Shown: positions 1 through 11,578 of the stretch, one piece after another
Layout of the letters: each line of letters opens with the position of its first letter
Numbering within the stretch: the stretch's first letter is position 1
Assembly (NCBI GenBank): GCA_022813625.1
Contig: JAKLMB010000002.1
Coordinates: 1,550,001-1,614,000, forward strand
Length of the DNA: 64,000 bases
Source of the DNA: Aaosphaeria pasadenensis
Taxonomy: Eukaryota; Ascomycota; Dothideomycetes; Pleosporales
Direction: 5' to 3'
Program-made: the position numbers and the translations under genes
Notes under the pieces: model-generated
What the model was told of the DNA's origin: nothing
Databases searched by the model: none
The model's input: only the letters and a program-made list of their open reading frames with translations

Positions 1-979
1 ACGAGGACAGTGACCTTCTTGGCCTTCTTTGTCAGGTAGAGGGCCTCTTCTACAGCGGAATCACCACCGCCAATGACAACTAGAGGCTGCTCCTTGAACA
101 TTGGGAGAGAACCATCGCAGACAGCGCAAGCGGAGACACCGTTGCCCCAGAACTTCTCCTCTCCAGGAAGATCGAGCCGTCGAGCTTTGGCGCCGGTCGC
201 AATGATCAACGAATCTGCGGTGTGCTCCTCCTCCTCGATTTCTTCATCGTCGCCCATGGGGTGCAACCAGTACTTGAATGGTCGGGATTTCAGGTCAACC
301 TTTGCGACTGTTTGAGAGATGATTTCGGTTCCGCAGGCCTCAGATTGCTCGCGCATTTGTTCCTGGTCGTTCTTTAGTACTAGATTAAGATCCTCGGCTA
401 CAGCAGACGTACCATCAACTTCTGTCCCTGGATGTGGGTGAAACCGGGGAAGTTCTCGACTTCATCAGTAGTCGTCAATTGACCACCTGCTGCGATGCCG
501 AGGGCAAGGAAACCCTCATAGAGAACAGCTGCAATTTTGTTAGACTGGTACAATTGGTATTATTTGGACATGAAAACTCACGCTTGAGGTCGGCCCTGGC
601 AGCATATATCGCTGCGGTGTGGCCTGCTGGCCCAGAGCTGTCCAGGTACGTCAGTAAGTTGTTCCATGATCGACACTCTCACATCGGCAATTATCTGGCG
701 GCAGACGATTATCCCGTCTCCCACTCCCGGTCATACAGTGCCGCACTATACATGGCTGGCGCGTGCAACAGTAATTGACACTCCACGCAACACGCGAAAG
801 AGTTGCCTGCCACCAACAAGTGTTGAACGCCGTACGCAACCAAGGAGAACCAGACTATGTTTCGTTGCGAAGGAAAACGGTAATATGTTGGAACTTACCC
901 GATGACTATTTAGATGATTAGCTAGGCTCGTAGATACATGAACCAGAGATTGTAACTTACTGACTACCCGTGAATGCAT
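1..979 (-). CDS. trr1: Thioredoxin reductase, 5' part of gene (runs off left edge)
   Basis: NADPH-dependent flavoenzyme that reduces thioredoxin. Exons on the minus strand read 961-979, 899-905, 582-637, 413-528 and 1-371 (incomplete). The spliced product starts MHSRVVIIGSGPAGHTAA, giving the FAD-binding GxGxxG motif. It continues through the GGQLTTTDEVENFPGF segment, the redox-active CAVC disulphide motif and the NADPH-binding GGGDSAVEEA motif, all hallmarks of low-molecular-weight thioredoxin reductase. The C-terminal part lies beyond base 1. The ATG at 979 fits the usual fungal start MHSKVVIIG. Exon 2 is only 7 nt but is needed to complete the Rossmann motif. The intron at 372-412 is short (41 nt) and its acceptor is the least certain border. 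The frame upstream of the ATG stays open but has no in-frame ATG. Confidence 0.93.
899..905 (-). other. 7-nt microexon of thioredoxin reductase
   Basis: The bases TCATCGG (minus strand) lie between an acceptor TAG and a donor GTAAGT. They join phase 1 of exon 1 (GTA GTC A) to phase 2 before exon 3 (C TCT GGG). This yields VVIIGSGPAG, the intact dinucleotide-binding motif. Skipping it would delete part of the motif and change the frame. Confidence 0.75.
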
Positions 980-3070
980 CCTCCGCGAACTTGTTGCGAG
1001 GGTTGAAGTCGGGCTCGATGTTGGTGAAAGCCCCGCGGTTGGTGTAGTGCGGTGGGAGGAGGAAGCTGCGACGGCGACCGGCAGCGAGAACAGAGAGAGG
1101 AATCGTGAGGAGGTAGCTCGTCGGAAGGTTGAGGCGAACACTTTGGCGGTATCGTTCGTCGCGTGCGGGTTATGTGTAGGTCTGGGTATGTGTGTGGGTG
1201 TAGAAAGTGGGATGAAATAGTTTTCTTTGGACGTGGGTGAAGGTCACTTTTTGGGAACGGCCGAGCGGGAGTATATGGAGGGGTTGAAGGATGAGCGCGA
1301 GAGACGAGAGGAGGCGAGGTGGATAGAGGATTGACGGGATGACAAAGAGGATGGAAGGCAATTGAGCAAAGCAATTACAAAATAGAAGCTGCTCGGCGAT
1401 GGTGAGGTGAAGATTCGGAGACGACGTCGGATTAAATTGGCCTTTTGAGGGTGGGTTTGCTAGTTTGAAGAAAGTAGTGGAAGGAAAGCGCGCTTTCAAA
1501 TGACAGAATAGAATGTCCTGGCCGGGCGATACAGGGTCATTCACAGGGGGGGAGCACGCAAGAGAAAACGTACACCATCGACTACCTATGAGTACCTCGA
1601 CTGTACACTACGAAAACCTACTATTGCCACCCGTGTACCTAACAGTATCTCAGAGTAACCTTGTTCCTCGTAAGTACACAAATGTACTCCGTACATCACC
1701 TACAAATCACTCTAGGCTATCTGCTAGTCCCTCAGTTCCACCTCTGGATTTGCAAGCACGTAAAACCCAGACCGACCGGCCCCAAACACCATTGACCACA
1801 GAGCACACAATACGGAGAATACTTCTCATACTCGTACATTTCCGTCACTGTTTTATCGGTATTATTAATCGTACAAGACATTTCTTACGCATATGCACGA
1901 TTGTTCTCGAGTATTATAGATAATTACCTAGGTAGACATGTGTCTATTGAATCTACAAAGGCTGTCATCTGAGATACAACGATGCAACATAACCCTTCTG
2001 AATAAACATCTTTGCCCTATCGCATTGCTCCATCTTGATTCTTGACCCCGTTTTCAGCACGACAGGTCGGCCTACGTTGACGGGCTAACTACTCGTAACT
2101 GAGCGACTGACAAAAGATGACCGCCTGGCCAGGGCCTGCAACAGGACGCCCCTCCCATTACCTTTCCTTTTCTGTCTTTCCATCTGATAAGCCTGCAGCA
2201 GAATTCTCCAACGCCTCGGAGACACCCCAGCACATCAATACCAGATGCGCTAATTCAGGGTTGATGTTTTCGAACTCCCTGACTCGAACATCCCCATTGC
2301 CGATGAAAATCACGACAACCTATAATACCAAAACGAGTATTATATTCGTTGTGGTTGCGTTACAAGGACGGTGGGGACTCTGGGAGTGATCGTGCGGTGT
2401 GTATTCCGACCGTGGCCTACCGAGGATGGCCCACCTAGGTAGCCACCGAGCCTACCGCGTCTACGTCATGAGACCAGATCTAGGTTAGCCACCTAGCGTC
2501 CCTGATCTCGTACTTAGAGGACTAGGCCATCAGTATTACAAACAAACAAGTTACAAGAGACGTCAAACTTCAAATTTGAGACTGTCCGGAAGGAATTCCC
2601 TCGGAGCGTCCTGTGGATAATGGCTAGTAAAACTGTGTTCTCCGTATTCTCCCTTCCATCGCTTGCAAGAATCGGATCCATACCCTGCAGAGTTTCGCAA
2701 GGCAATAAGCGTGTTCCGATGCGAGTAGGTAGAGGTAAGCGTACGAGTACAATTCCATGTTGTTTCTGAACAGCTGGATACACAGTCTCCACACTGCAAA
2801 CATTGCCCCGTTTGTCTTCCTTTGTCTATGTGCGAAGACAAAAGTAGTCCGACCCACACAGAGCGGAGGCTAGTCTGGCCCATTCCTACAATATTATCGA
2901 TCGCAACAATGAATGCACATGAGATATGAGGGGATGCGCCCCTCTATGCGGACCAACATGCTGCAATTCAATCAATTGGGCTCCACGTTTCGGTGCCGCA
3001 GTTTCCCCACTTACTGGAGCCATAGGGTGAAGATTGTGAGCGAGGAAGAAGGCTTCTAGTCGAATCATTA
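980..3070. other. Gene-free interval between thioredoxin reductase and the 3071 gene
   Basis: About 2.1 kb. The first 200-400 bp (980-1400) is the promoter and leader side of thioredoxin reductase. It holds C/T-rich minus-strand runs and open but ATG-less frames. From 1600 to 2500 there are short CTAGGTAG-type motifs and one GTACTCCGTA motif at 1684-1694. No reading frame here looks conserved. Confidence 0.55.
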
Positions 3071-3777
3071 TCAACCGTTGAAACCCTTGAGTAGCTTGAG
3101 CGCACTCTCGAAAGCCTCCACCACGCTCACATCTGTGAGAAAGTCAGTCAAGGGATGGTGTTCCGAATTCATGAGGGAATACGGGATCTGTTCCGAAGCG
3201 AAAGGAAACAAAACATTTTTAACGATAAGACATGGGCACTCACAATGTTGTCTGGTCTGTTCAAGGCGCTCCTCTGAATGCTGCACATGCGCCATGCGAG
3301 TACGTAGACTGGAAATGGGTAAGCCGTAATTCCTATCAAATATAGTGAGACAACCGACCGGGAAAACGTCCGGCTTGTCTCTTGAGCGTGCCCCGACTCT
3401 GACCACACTCGAAAGAACTATCCACATGATGAGTGCCAAGGTTCCAGAATGTGTGAAGGATATGTTGTTACATTCATGAGGGCATCCCATTCTTCCATTA
3501 GCTTTGCTTCATTACTCTCGCACTCCTTGATGGTGTTATGGTATCGGGTAGCAAGGTCTTCCCAATCAAATGGATCTAGTTGGTTGGCAGGATCCGAATC
3601 GAACTCGGTCTCGCTCAGCTCTCCATCATTCTCGTCCACTGGCTTCTCTGACTCGCCATTTTGTTGGACACTTGTTGATACTTCTGTCCCTGTTGAACTG
3701 TGCGATCGTTGTGGTACCTGCTCATGGTGGACACCACCAAAGGGCTCAGCTTCTGAGCCTTCATGGCTGGCTTCCAT
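3071..3777 (-). CDS. Small conserved fungal protein, acidic N-terminus, helical C-terminus
   Basis: Function unknown. Exons (minus) are 3472-3777, 3360-3418, 3244-3309 and 3071-3132, giving a protein of about 163 residues. The start is the first ATG of the open frame (MEASHEGSEAEPF). The N-terminal half is acidic and disordered. From about residue 78 it reads as helix: FDWEDLATRYHNTIKECES, WDALMNFFRVWSES, then RLRTRMAHVQHSEERLEQ and VVEAFESALKLLKGF. This resembles a short helical protein seen widely as hypothetical in filamentous ascomycetes. The last intron has a standard GTGAGT donor. The second intron uses GTCGGT and the first uses GTAACA, so those two borders are less sure. Spliced length is 493 nt across the four exons; a one-base error at one of the two weaker borders would set the frame, so exact junctions need cDNA. 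Confidence 0.7.
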
Positions 3778-4451
3778 CGTGCCAGGAAAAGACTTCGTTT
3801 GCAGTCCGCGTTTGTGATGAGTGAAAGGGTTGCGTTGGAAGGGACGACTACCACACAACAAGAGCTATCGCTCGCTGTTTGGGGTGGTCAGTGCTTAGCA
3901 ATCCGCGTGGTGAGGGCATGTTCTGAAGATCTACATTAGAATTTACATTAAGGTGAAGATTTGTTCATTTACTGAAGGTTGATCATTCGAATATTCAAAA
4001 TTACGTACTCTACCTACTGTCTTCACGAGTAGCAACGACATGCACAGTAGATGCTAGTGTTTTGTCGTTGTGTTTCTTCCAGATCGAGCAAATCCCACAT
4101 GCCCGCACTAGACCTTTTCCGGCGCCGGTCGCCTGCAGCACAGTACGTCAGATGGCTCGGTGCCTGACCTGCCGACGATTCATCATCTGTTAAACAAATA
4201 ACACACTGCTACAACATCACTTCTACGATCCTCTCACACCTGACAAAGTACAGTCACTGTTCGTATCTATTCACTACTGGAGAATCACCGTATCGCATTC
4301 ACTGCCAAGCGCCACTCCCTTCAATGGAGTCATAGATGCTATGCTATGAACACCCAGCCCTTGAAGCTGAACCTCACCATGCTCCCTCACCGCTTTGTAT
4401 CACAACTTCTCGGATCACTAGGACACGTCACCTAGGCTGTCAATATATAAT
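3778..4451. other. Divergent promoter region, 3071 gene and Atg14 gene
   Basis: About 670 bp between two divergent starts. It holds no convincing reading frame. AT-rich runs lie around 3930-4010, and a TATATAA-like stretch lies at 4442-4450, directly before the Atg14 ATG, which is too close to be a normal TATA box. Confidence 0.5.
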
Positions 4452-6142
4452 ATGGAGTGCGATATCTGTGGAAAATCTGGGGACGTTTCCCTACACTGCA
4501 TCACTTGCGCCCGAAGCGCCATCGAGGTTCCCCGCATCGAACTCGCGAAAGCTTTAATAACGCGCGACGCCGTTGGAAAACATGTACAAGCTGTGATAGA
4601 AGGTTCAAAGGACAAGGCCTTTCAGCATGTCTCCATGGCAGACTCCAAAGGTGGCTTTCTCGTGGATCGATATGAATCTACGCGGAATCTGGACCTTCAA
4701 CGGACGAAAGCTGAGACGGTCGAGATACAAGAACGCTTATCGCTCATTTCGAACCAGGCCACGCTCCTACGGAATCAGATGGAGGAAACAAGAAAGCAGT
4801 TACAGGCCAAGCGAAGTGTTATCGCACAGCGGAAGTCCGACTACTCTTCCGTATCGTATGGCATCGACTCTCGCCGAGCGAATGAACTCGACAAGGTGCA
4901 GCAAAATGTCAGGAGGATAGACTATAAATCCGACAAAGTGCACCATGAGACCATAGAAATGCGACTCTACCTTTGTAGCATGGCTGCAAAGCTGGCTGGT
5001 CTTAAGATGACCCGACGAAGGTCAAAGGATGGAAGCATTCGGGAAGTGTTCAATATCGGCCCCGGAACACGGCTGCGGATATACGATCTCAGATATATAC
5101 ATGGTAAGACACCCACTGCTCTCCAATTTTCTGCTCGCACTGACCGTACAAAGACGCTCCCTCTGATAGCCTGTCGGCTTCATTATGCACCGTTGCCCTT
5201 CTGTTAGTCCGTGTAGCAGGCTACCTTGGAGTGCGCCTCCCCGCCGAGATCACAGTTCCTCACACTGATTATCCCCAACCCACCATATTTCGACCGTCTG
5301 CCTCCTACTTAGGCAAGAAAGTTGCCTTTCCAGGCTCCACCCCGTCACATTCATCTACTGCCAGTCCGGAAGCATCCAAAACTCTCGAATCTCGAGCACC
5401 ACTCCCAAAACCTCGTACTCTGTTCATCGATAGACCTTTGCCCCACTTGTCTGCTGAAGATCCGCAGGCCTATTCTCTTTTTATAGAGGGAGTTTCGTTA
5501 CTAGCATACAACATTGCTTGGCTCTGTCGCGCCCAAGGACTGAAAGATAGCTTCGATACCTGGGAAGACGTATGTCCCATTGGTCGAAATCTCCATCGCC
5601 TGCTTGTTCTTCAGGAGACCAGGGCGTCTCCCGGGCCTGAAAATCCGCTCGACAAGGACATCGTCGCCGGGAAGCCTGGTTCACGAAGCCCACCTGCGAG
5701 AGCTACGGCTGGCTTTGGAGAGATGTCGCACGCGACGGCGCATACGTTCCTGAACAATGCGGAAAATGTGCAATATCTAGCGGGCTGGAAACTGACCCCG
5801 ACGAAAGTCACGGACGAGCTGAAAGCATTCCTCTTCGCCGAACAGCAAGCTCAGGAATGGGATGTGGTAAACCAGAAGGAATGGCAAGATATGGAGAATC
5901 TCATTGCTGAGGACCCCGTGGTAATTGGAGATAAGCGGCGAGATGGCGCAGGGTTAGACGATGGGCGAAGCTTCCTCACGGCAGCGAGTACCCGGATCGG
6001 CTATGCGCAGACGGATGACGGAACGGAGGGGAGCAAAGCGGAAGAAAAGAAGAAGGGAGTAAGCGGATGGACGAAACTCAAGAGCAGGAATGAGGACACC
6101 ATCAAGGAGAGTAAGGCTCGCACAAATAGTGTTGTAGAATAG
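4452..6142 (+). CDS. atg14: Autophagy-related protein 14 / UVRAG-type PI3-kinase subunit
   Basis: Subunit that targets the Vps34-Vps15-Vps30 phosphatidylinositol 3-kinase to autophagosome formation sites. Exons are 4452-5103 and 5154-6142 (546 residues). The ATG opens an N-terminal cysteine cluster (C3, C6, C16, C19) typical of Atg14. A coiled coil follows (about residues 75-175, with LSLISNQATLLRNQMEE and NELDKVQQNVRR). After the intron comes VAGYLGVRLPAEITVPHTDYP, a signature of the Atg14/UVRAG family that sits in the membrane-binding half. The C-terminal tail is charged and ends in a lysine-rich stretch. The splice (G|GTAAGA...AAAG|AC) keeps the conserved segment in frame. Vps38/UVRAG is the main alternative, but the CxxC...CxxC N-terminus favours Atg14. 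Confidence 0.82.
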
Positions 6143-6359
6143 AGAGCAAGGGCGTCGTAGATATACGCCATATAATAGATACACAATAGAAGCATAGGCA
6201 CTCCTGTATATGTAGTACATCAGCATACTCCAATTGGCCTACAATACTAGCGATGCAGATGTGCGGCGAGGTAGTACACCTAGTTACCTAACCGTAACAC
6301 ACTTTACATATGCTTTCTGCCCTGAAATACTCCCTCGCCCTGCCATACAACATCGCAAG

Positions 6360-7861
6360 ATGACTGTTACATCCAAGACGCCGCCAAGTGCACGCTGGAA
6401 GTCTTTCGAAGGATGGAATTACAACGGTATGAAACAACGACTAGAACAATTCATGTCAACAATACACAAAGCAGCGCTCCTGGAGCACATCGAACGAGTC
6501 TCCGGAAAGGCAGCAACTATGAGCGAGTCGTTCTCTGCCGGACAATATTGGTGTTGCTTCGAGTTTGTTCTTGACGACCATAGTTTGATTATAGCTCGCG
6601 CTCGACTACGTCGACATCCAGATAGCAATGAAAATACGACTGCCGCTTCGGAGCTATATGCTATCCAGTGCGAAGTAGCCACCATGGAGTTCCTCCAGAG
6701 CAATGTTACGACGATCCCTGCGCCCAAATTGTATGCCTACGAGCCGCCAGGATCGCACCAGGCCGTGGCAGTTGGTGCATGTTACATGCTAATTGAGGGT
6801 TTCTACGGGAATACATTGCAGGACGTGAAGTTTGATATCTGTGACCTTCCCGTGAGAATCGAGTCCAGTCCCCTTTACTACTTCCACTACTCATGTGCTA
6901 TAACCGTTAACTAAGGGAACAGATAAATATTCAAGAGCATATCATAGCTCAGTGGACGTCCATCCAGGCTGAGTTAGCCACGTTCTCCTTCCCTCAAATT
7001 GGTTCCATCTCACACTTTCCCAAAGATGCACAAGACGTTCCGACAATAGGTCCTCTTGCTGCAGCTGTAGCAGAGAACTTCTCGTCTGGGGGTCCTTTCA
7101 CAACTTCCCAGCAGTATTTTGCAGCCGTTGGAGAGGCCAGATACACATCTGCTCGCAACGACATTTCCGAAGCCGGTGAACTCAGTCAATCAGATAGATT
7201 TTGCGTCTTAGGCGCTTTCATTTTCTGTGACATCGTGTCTAATACTGAGTTATTCAAGGATCGGGTGTCATCATTCCATCTTAATCATATGGATATGGGA
7301 ACCCAGAACATACTCGTCGATGATGACTTCAATTTCTTAGCAATCATCGATTGGGAGTTTGCGCAGACGGCACCTGTGCAGGTTAATCATTTTCCAAGTG
7401 TGGCCTGTTGTCATCTTCCTCTTTCCAAAGTCATGTCTACTGACCTTGAATACCACTGTCTAGTGCCATTTCCTCTCATTTCCTCTGACGACAGTATCCA
7501 AGAGATACTTCAAGACCCAAATCACATAGCTTTCCGCAACGTTTCACGACAAATCGCGGCACAGAAGCTATATCAGCAAAAGTTTCAAGATGCAGAACAA
7601 AGCCTAGCACGAAAAGGGAGACCAGTCATTCCCTCTATTGCAAATGGATTGCAAGGGCCTGCTTCGAGAATATACGCGATCCTAGAGAAGCTTGAGGGGT
7701 TTTGGCTAACCTCTGCGGAGCTTACATATGAGATGGTGCGACTCGCTTTTGGGTTTGAAGGCGATGAGGCGATGAGATATGTCGACAATATGGAGATGAA
7801 GATGGATGGGACGAAAGGTCAGTATGGTGGATGTAAAGATAGAGGGGAAGGACGGCGATGA
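6360..7861 (+). CDS. Phosphotransferase family protein (APH / choline-kinase-like fold)
   Basis: Predicted small-molecule kinase of the aminoglycoside phosphotransferase superfamily, 454 residues. Exons are 6360-6851, 6923-7397 and 7464-7861. The N-lobe binds ATP. The C-lobe carries FHLNHMDMGTQNILVDDD, which has the HxDxxxxN catalytic-loop pattern, followed by AIIDWEFA, the metal-binding Asp. The second intron must use the donor GTGTGG at 7398 and acceptor CTAG so that VNHFPMPFPL reads through, which is the sequence expected after the DWEFA motif in this family. Such genes are abundant in Pezizomycotina; most have no known substrate, and antibiotic resistance should not be assumed. It starts 217 bp after the Atg14 stop on the same strand. 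The first ATG of the open frame is at 6360. Confidence 0.82.
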
Positions 7862-9159
7862 TACGTAATCAAAACGGATTTATCATCGAAAGACATGGAC
7901 ATGAGTTGGCTTCTTAACAAGGCCAGTAGGGGACCTTCTTGATCAGGTTATACGTCCATCACTGACGCATAGCACAGTAGTGTGAGGGGGAGGGGAGGAA
8001 TGAGTACTGTGTAGGGAAAGACAGGCTTGGTCACCAGGATGTTGATGTGTCGTGCCGAAATGCAAGGCACTAAGAACTGCACGTATATTAAGTGGTATAT
8101 GTCTACAAAAGTTTCAAGACAAACTGAAGTCGGAGTGTTGATCGGTGAAAGTAAGTTTGAGTGCAGAGTACGGAGTACACAAGTAACTACAATTATTGTG
8201 TACAAATGTCCAGGTACTCTACCTTAGGTACACAAGAACAGTTGTGAATGTGATAGAGATGGGTCGGACAATCGGCTTAAGGAACAAACCCATGACGGAT
8301 AGACGATAGGCCGTGACAAGGCGGGCCAATCAAGCCGGCTGATCGGAAATTTTAGTGGCGCCATCCGCGTTAAACCCGAACGGGATGTACACCACCTTCT
8401 TTTCCAACCGTCTCTATTGTTACAATCCTCAAGGATCTGACACATGACAGTGCAGGTGGGATCTTGAATGAGCATCCACAATCCACAGTCCACCATACAG
8501 ATTCATCAATTAGCTACACAGAATGTTAGCTGTAGCCAAACGGAATACTTCGAACAATCGTAAGCATGTGCTCTGTGCGTCATGGAGGGGTGGTCATGCA
8601 TGCGCCTCTGAGACCCTTCCGTTTCTAAGCCTACAGCCACCTACACATTATTGTCATTGAGTATATGTATTTCTCATCAATTCGGATTATTCACACCGAA
8701 TACGAATGTAGAACCTTCTTCGTTCCCATCTTTGTCAGACTAACAATCCAAGGAATGCGTTAAAAGTTAAAAGGCAAGGACTTCTCGGCCGCTATACATC
8801 GGCCTAGCAGCACGTTCAATCTCGCCGCTATTGCACCATCCACTTTCCCATACCATACCATTCTAATTAATTACTATTACGAGACTACGAGGACTACGGT
8901 TGTCTGGAAGGTACCTCGGAGACAAAGACTCGCTGAACTCCGCTCGCCGATAACTGACGCTAAAATAAAAATATAATTATCCTCTACCGACGTCAAGACT
9001 CGACCCTCCATATATTCTGATTGAAACAGCCCACCTTCTTGCGTTCACCAATTCCTCCACTACTTCGACTACCTTCTTACGGACTTCCTGTCCTCTTACT
9101 ACCGCTACACCACTCACAAATCAGGGAATTGTGCTGCGAAAGCAAAACCATCATTCACC
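7862..9159. other. Intergenic, upstream of cystathionine gamma-lyase
   Basis: About 1.3 kb with no supported gene. It holds a TACGGAGTAC motif at 8169-8178. The last 150 bp is C/T-rich (CCTCC, CTTCCT runs), as expected of a fungal leader before an ATG in good context (ACC ATG A). I saw no clear Cys3/MetR palindrome. Confidence 0.5.
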
Positions 9160-10538
9160 ATGACTCTCGCCGAGCACCCCATTGAGACCCCGCCTCGCGC
9201 ACCATCGCCGGTTCACAGATTCGGAACTTTGGCAGTCCATGCTGGCAGCCCTCACGATCCCGTCACTGGAGCTGTCATTGAGCCTGTATGTCAATTCAAA
9301 TACCTGTTTTGTCAATTGTTTGCATATCTGACATTGCAATCTTTCAGATCTCGCTCTCCACTACCTTCGCTCAAACCAGCGTCGGAAAGCCCGTTGGCGT
9401 ATACGAGTACTCGCGTTCTTCCAACCCCAACAGGTTAGCTATACATTCCCATATAGATCAAGGATCGCATGCTAATGCTCATTGTAGAGATAACTTCGAG
9501 CGCGCAATTGCTGCTCTCGAGCACGCCAGATTCGCCCTTGCTTTCAGTTCCGGCTCCGCAACCACCGCAAATATTCTCCAGTCTCTCGCCGCAGGATCAC
9601 ACGTCGTCTCTGTATCAGATGTCTATGGAGGAACCCACCGTTACTTCACCAAGGTTGCTGCTTCGCACAATGTCAAGGTCACCTTCACTCCCACCATTGA
9701 GATCGACATCTCAGAGCTCATCCGCCCCGAGACCAAATTGATCTGGATCGAGTCTCCTTCCAACCCAACTCTCTCCCTGGTCGACATCCGAAAGGTTGCC
9801 AGCATCGCTCACCAGCATGGAATCCTCGTCGTGGTCGACAACACCTTCCTCTCTCCCTACGTCCAGAACCCGCTCGACCATGGCGCAGACATCGTCGTGC
9901 ACTCCGTGACCAAGTACATCAACGGCCACTCCGACGTTGTCATGGGAGCCGCAGCATACAACTCTGAGAGCCTCCACGAGCGTCTCACCTTCCTCCAGAA
10001 CGCCATTGGTGCCGTGCCATCAGCATTCGACAGCTGGCTCGCCCACCGCGGTCTCAAGACCCTCCACCTCCGCGCCCGCGAGGCCACCAAGAACGCAACC
10101 TCCATTGCCGAGGCCCTTGAGAACTCCCCCCACGTCATCGCCGTCAACTACCCAGGCCTCCCCTCCTCGCCCTTCTACCACATCGCCCAGAAGCAGCACC
10201 GCAACGGCATGGGTGGCGGCATGCTCTCCTTCCGCATCCGCGGCGGCCACGAGGCGGCCGAGCGTTTCTGCCAGGAGACCAAGATCTTCACGCTCGCCGA
10301 ATCTCTCGGCGGCGTTGAGTCCCTCGTCGAGGTCCCCGGCGCCATGACCCACGCCGGCATCCCCCGCGAGCAGCGCGAGATCGCAGGCGTGTTCGACGAC
10401 CTCGTCCGCGTCAGCTGCGGTATCGAGGACGAGGAGGACCTCAAGGCGGATGTCCTCCAGGCCCTCGAAAAGGCCGTCGTCGGCCCCAAGGTCAGCAAGA
10501 ACGGCGCCCTCGCCGCCAACGGAAACGGCCTTTCTTGA
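9160..10538 (+). CDS. cys3: Cystathionine gamma-lyase
   Basis: PLP enzyme that splits cystathionine to cysteine, 2-oxobutyrate and ammonia, the last step of reverse transsulphuration; cytosolic. Exons are 9160-9285, 9348-9433 and 9488-10538 (420 residues, usual family length). Visible motifs are FGTLAVHAGSPHDP near the N-terminus, YEYSRSSNPNRDNFE (the PLP-phosphate and substrate region), FSSGSATTANIL, VVDNTFLSPYVQNPLDHGADIV, and the Lys-bearing SVTKYINGHSDVVMG that forms the internal aldimine. The C-terminal GGVESLVEVPGAMTHAGIP is also typical. Both introns have GT..AG borders, and removing them restores the conserved core. Third-codon C/G bias is stronger than in neighbouring genes, which fits high expression. 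Cystathionine beta-lyase and gamma-synthase are related, but the N-terminal VHRFGTLAVHAGSP points to gamma-lyase. Confidence 0.95.
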
Positions 10539-11578
10539 GATCCGTCCGTTTGACTGCATCTTATTCTTCTTTATTCTTCTTTGATTTTTCACGAATGCAT
10601 GATGGAGCAGCAGTAGCAGCAGCAGCCGCAGCTTACACTTTTTAAAACACGCATACATACAAAGCAGGGCACAAAAAAAGGAGTCTTATCTGGGCGTTCT
10701 TTCCCCTTTATTTATTTATTTCTTTCTTCTTTACACTTGAGGGGAGGGGTTCTCCCTTTCCCAATGAATTAGGTCCAGAAAAAGGGGTGGGCTTAAAGCG
10801 TTTACAGTCAATTATTAGACATGAAGTACGAGAAAACGAAGCATAGACGACGGACGGATAGTTCTGAAGTCTACCTAGTTAATCTATCCGTTTTCTCAAA
10901 TCCAAATAAAAAGGATATTCCATAATGTTATGTTACTTCCCATGTTTTTGCCGTGATTCCTCCGTTTCCTCTCCAGTATCCACCGTTCGGCTGCATTATA
11001 CACGTGGGAAACGGAAGAATAAATGAGTGCCCTACCCCAGTAGTCAACTTTAGCTTCACTTTGCCATATCAAGTAACACAGATATCGACGTGCTTTTTAC
11101 AATTGGTCAATTCTTATTATATACACAACTGCTTGTTGCTGCAGTATCCCATCCGCCCTTTCCCCACCCAGTCCGCTCGATAGACTATTCAATCAAGCGG
11201 TCGATAAGCCGCCGGAAAGTGTACCTATAAACTCTCTCTGGCTATCCACAAGCCCACCTGCCGAAGTGGAAAGAAAACAAAAACAAAACAAAAAAACAGA
11301 AGAACGCCTCGCTAATGCTTGTGCCACGTTTGGGAATGATGGATGTGGCGGTAAGAATGTATGTTGGGGATTTCTTTTACGGAGTAAAAAGAAGCGGAAA
11401 GAACAAACACAAGGCTGTGCAATGGGAACAAGCCTGAGAGAAGATGAGGTTGGTGCAGGCTGCCCCCTGTACGAGAATGATACAGTAGCGATTACTGGCT
11501 TCATTGTGGGGAGCACCCTAAGGTAGGAGGGGGCATCTGGAGGCCTTCTTCTTCTGGTTCTGGAGGTGTATAGTGCTG
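10539..11578. other. Convergent 3' region between cystathionine gamma-lyase and TFIIF beta
   Basis: About 1.04 kb between two stop codons. It contains an impure CAG-rich tract (10604-10631), A/T-rich stretches (10690-10730) that may serve as 3' ends, and A-rich runs near 11275-11300. No supported gene. Confidence 0.5.

Noticed and set aside
746..1141. Long N-terminal extension of thioredoxin reductase as a mitochondrial presequence
   Set aside because: The frame has no ATG, only a GTG; the family start MHS(K/R)VVIIG is present as an ATG at 979.
6940..6960. TAGCTCAGTGG, like a tRNA A-box
   Set aside because: It lies inside the phosphotransferase coding exon and has no matching B-box or cloverleaf.
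6360..7861. Aminoglycoside-resistance gene or bacterial transfer
   Set aside because: It has fungal introns and belongs to the large fungal phosphotransferase family; no sign of transfer.
10020..10658. 212-codon minus-strand frame across the 3' half of cystathionine gamma-lyase
   Set aside because: Antisense shadow caused by strong third-position C bias; composition is Gly/Ala/Val/Asp only.
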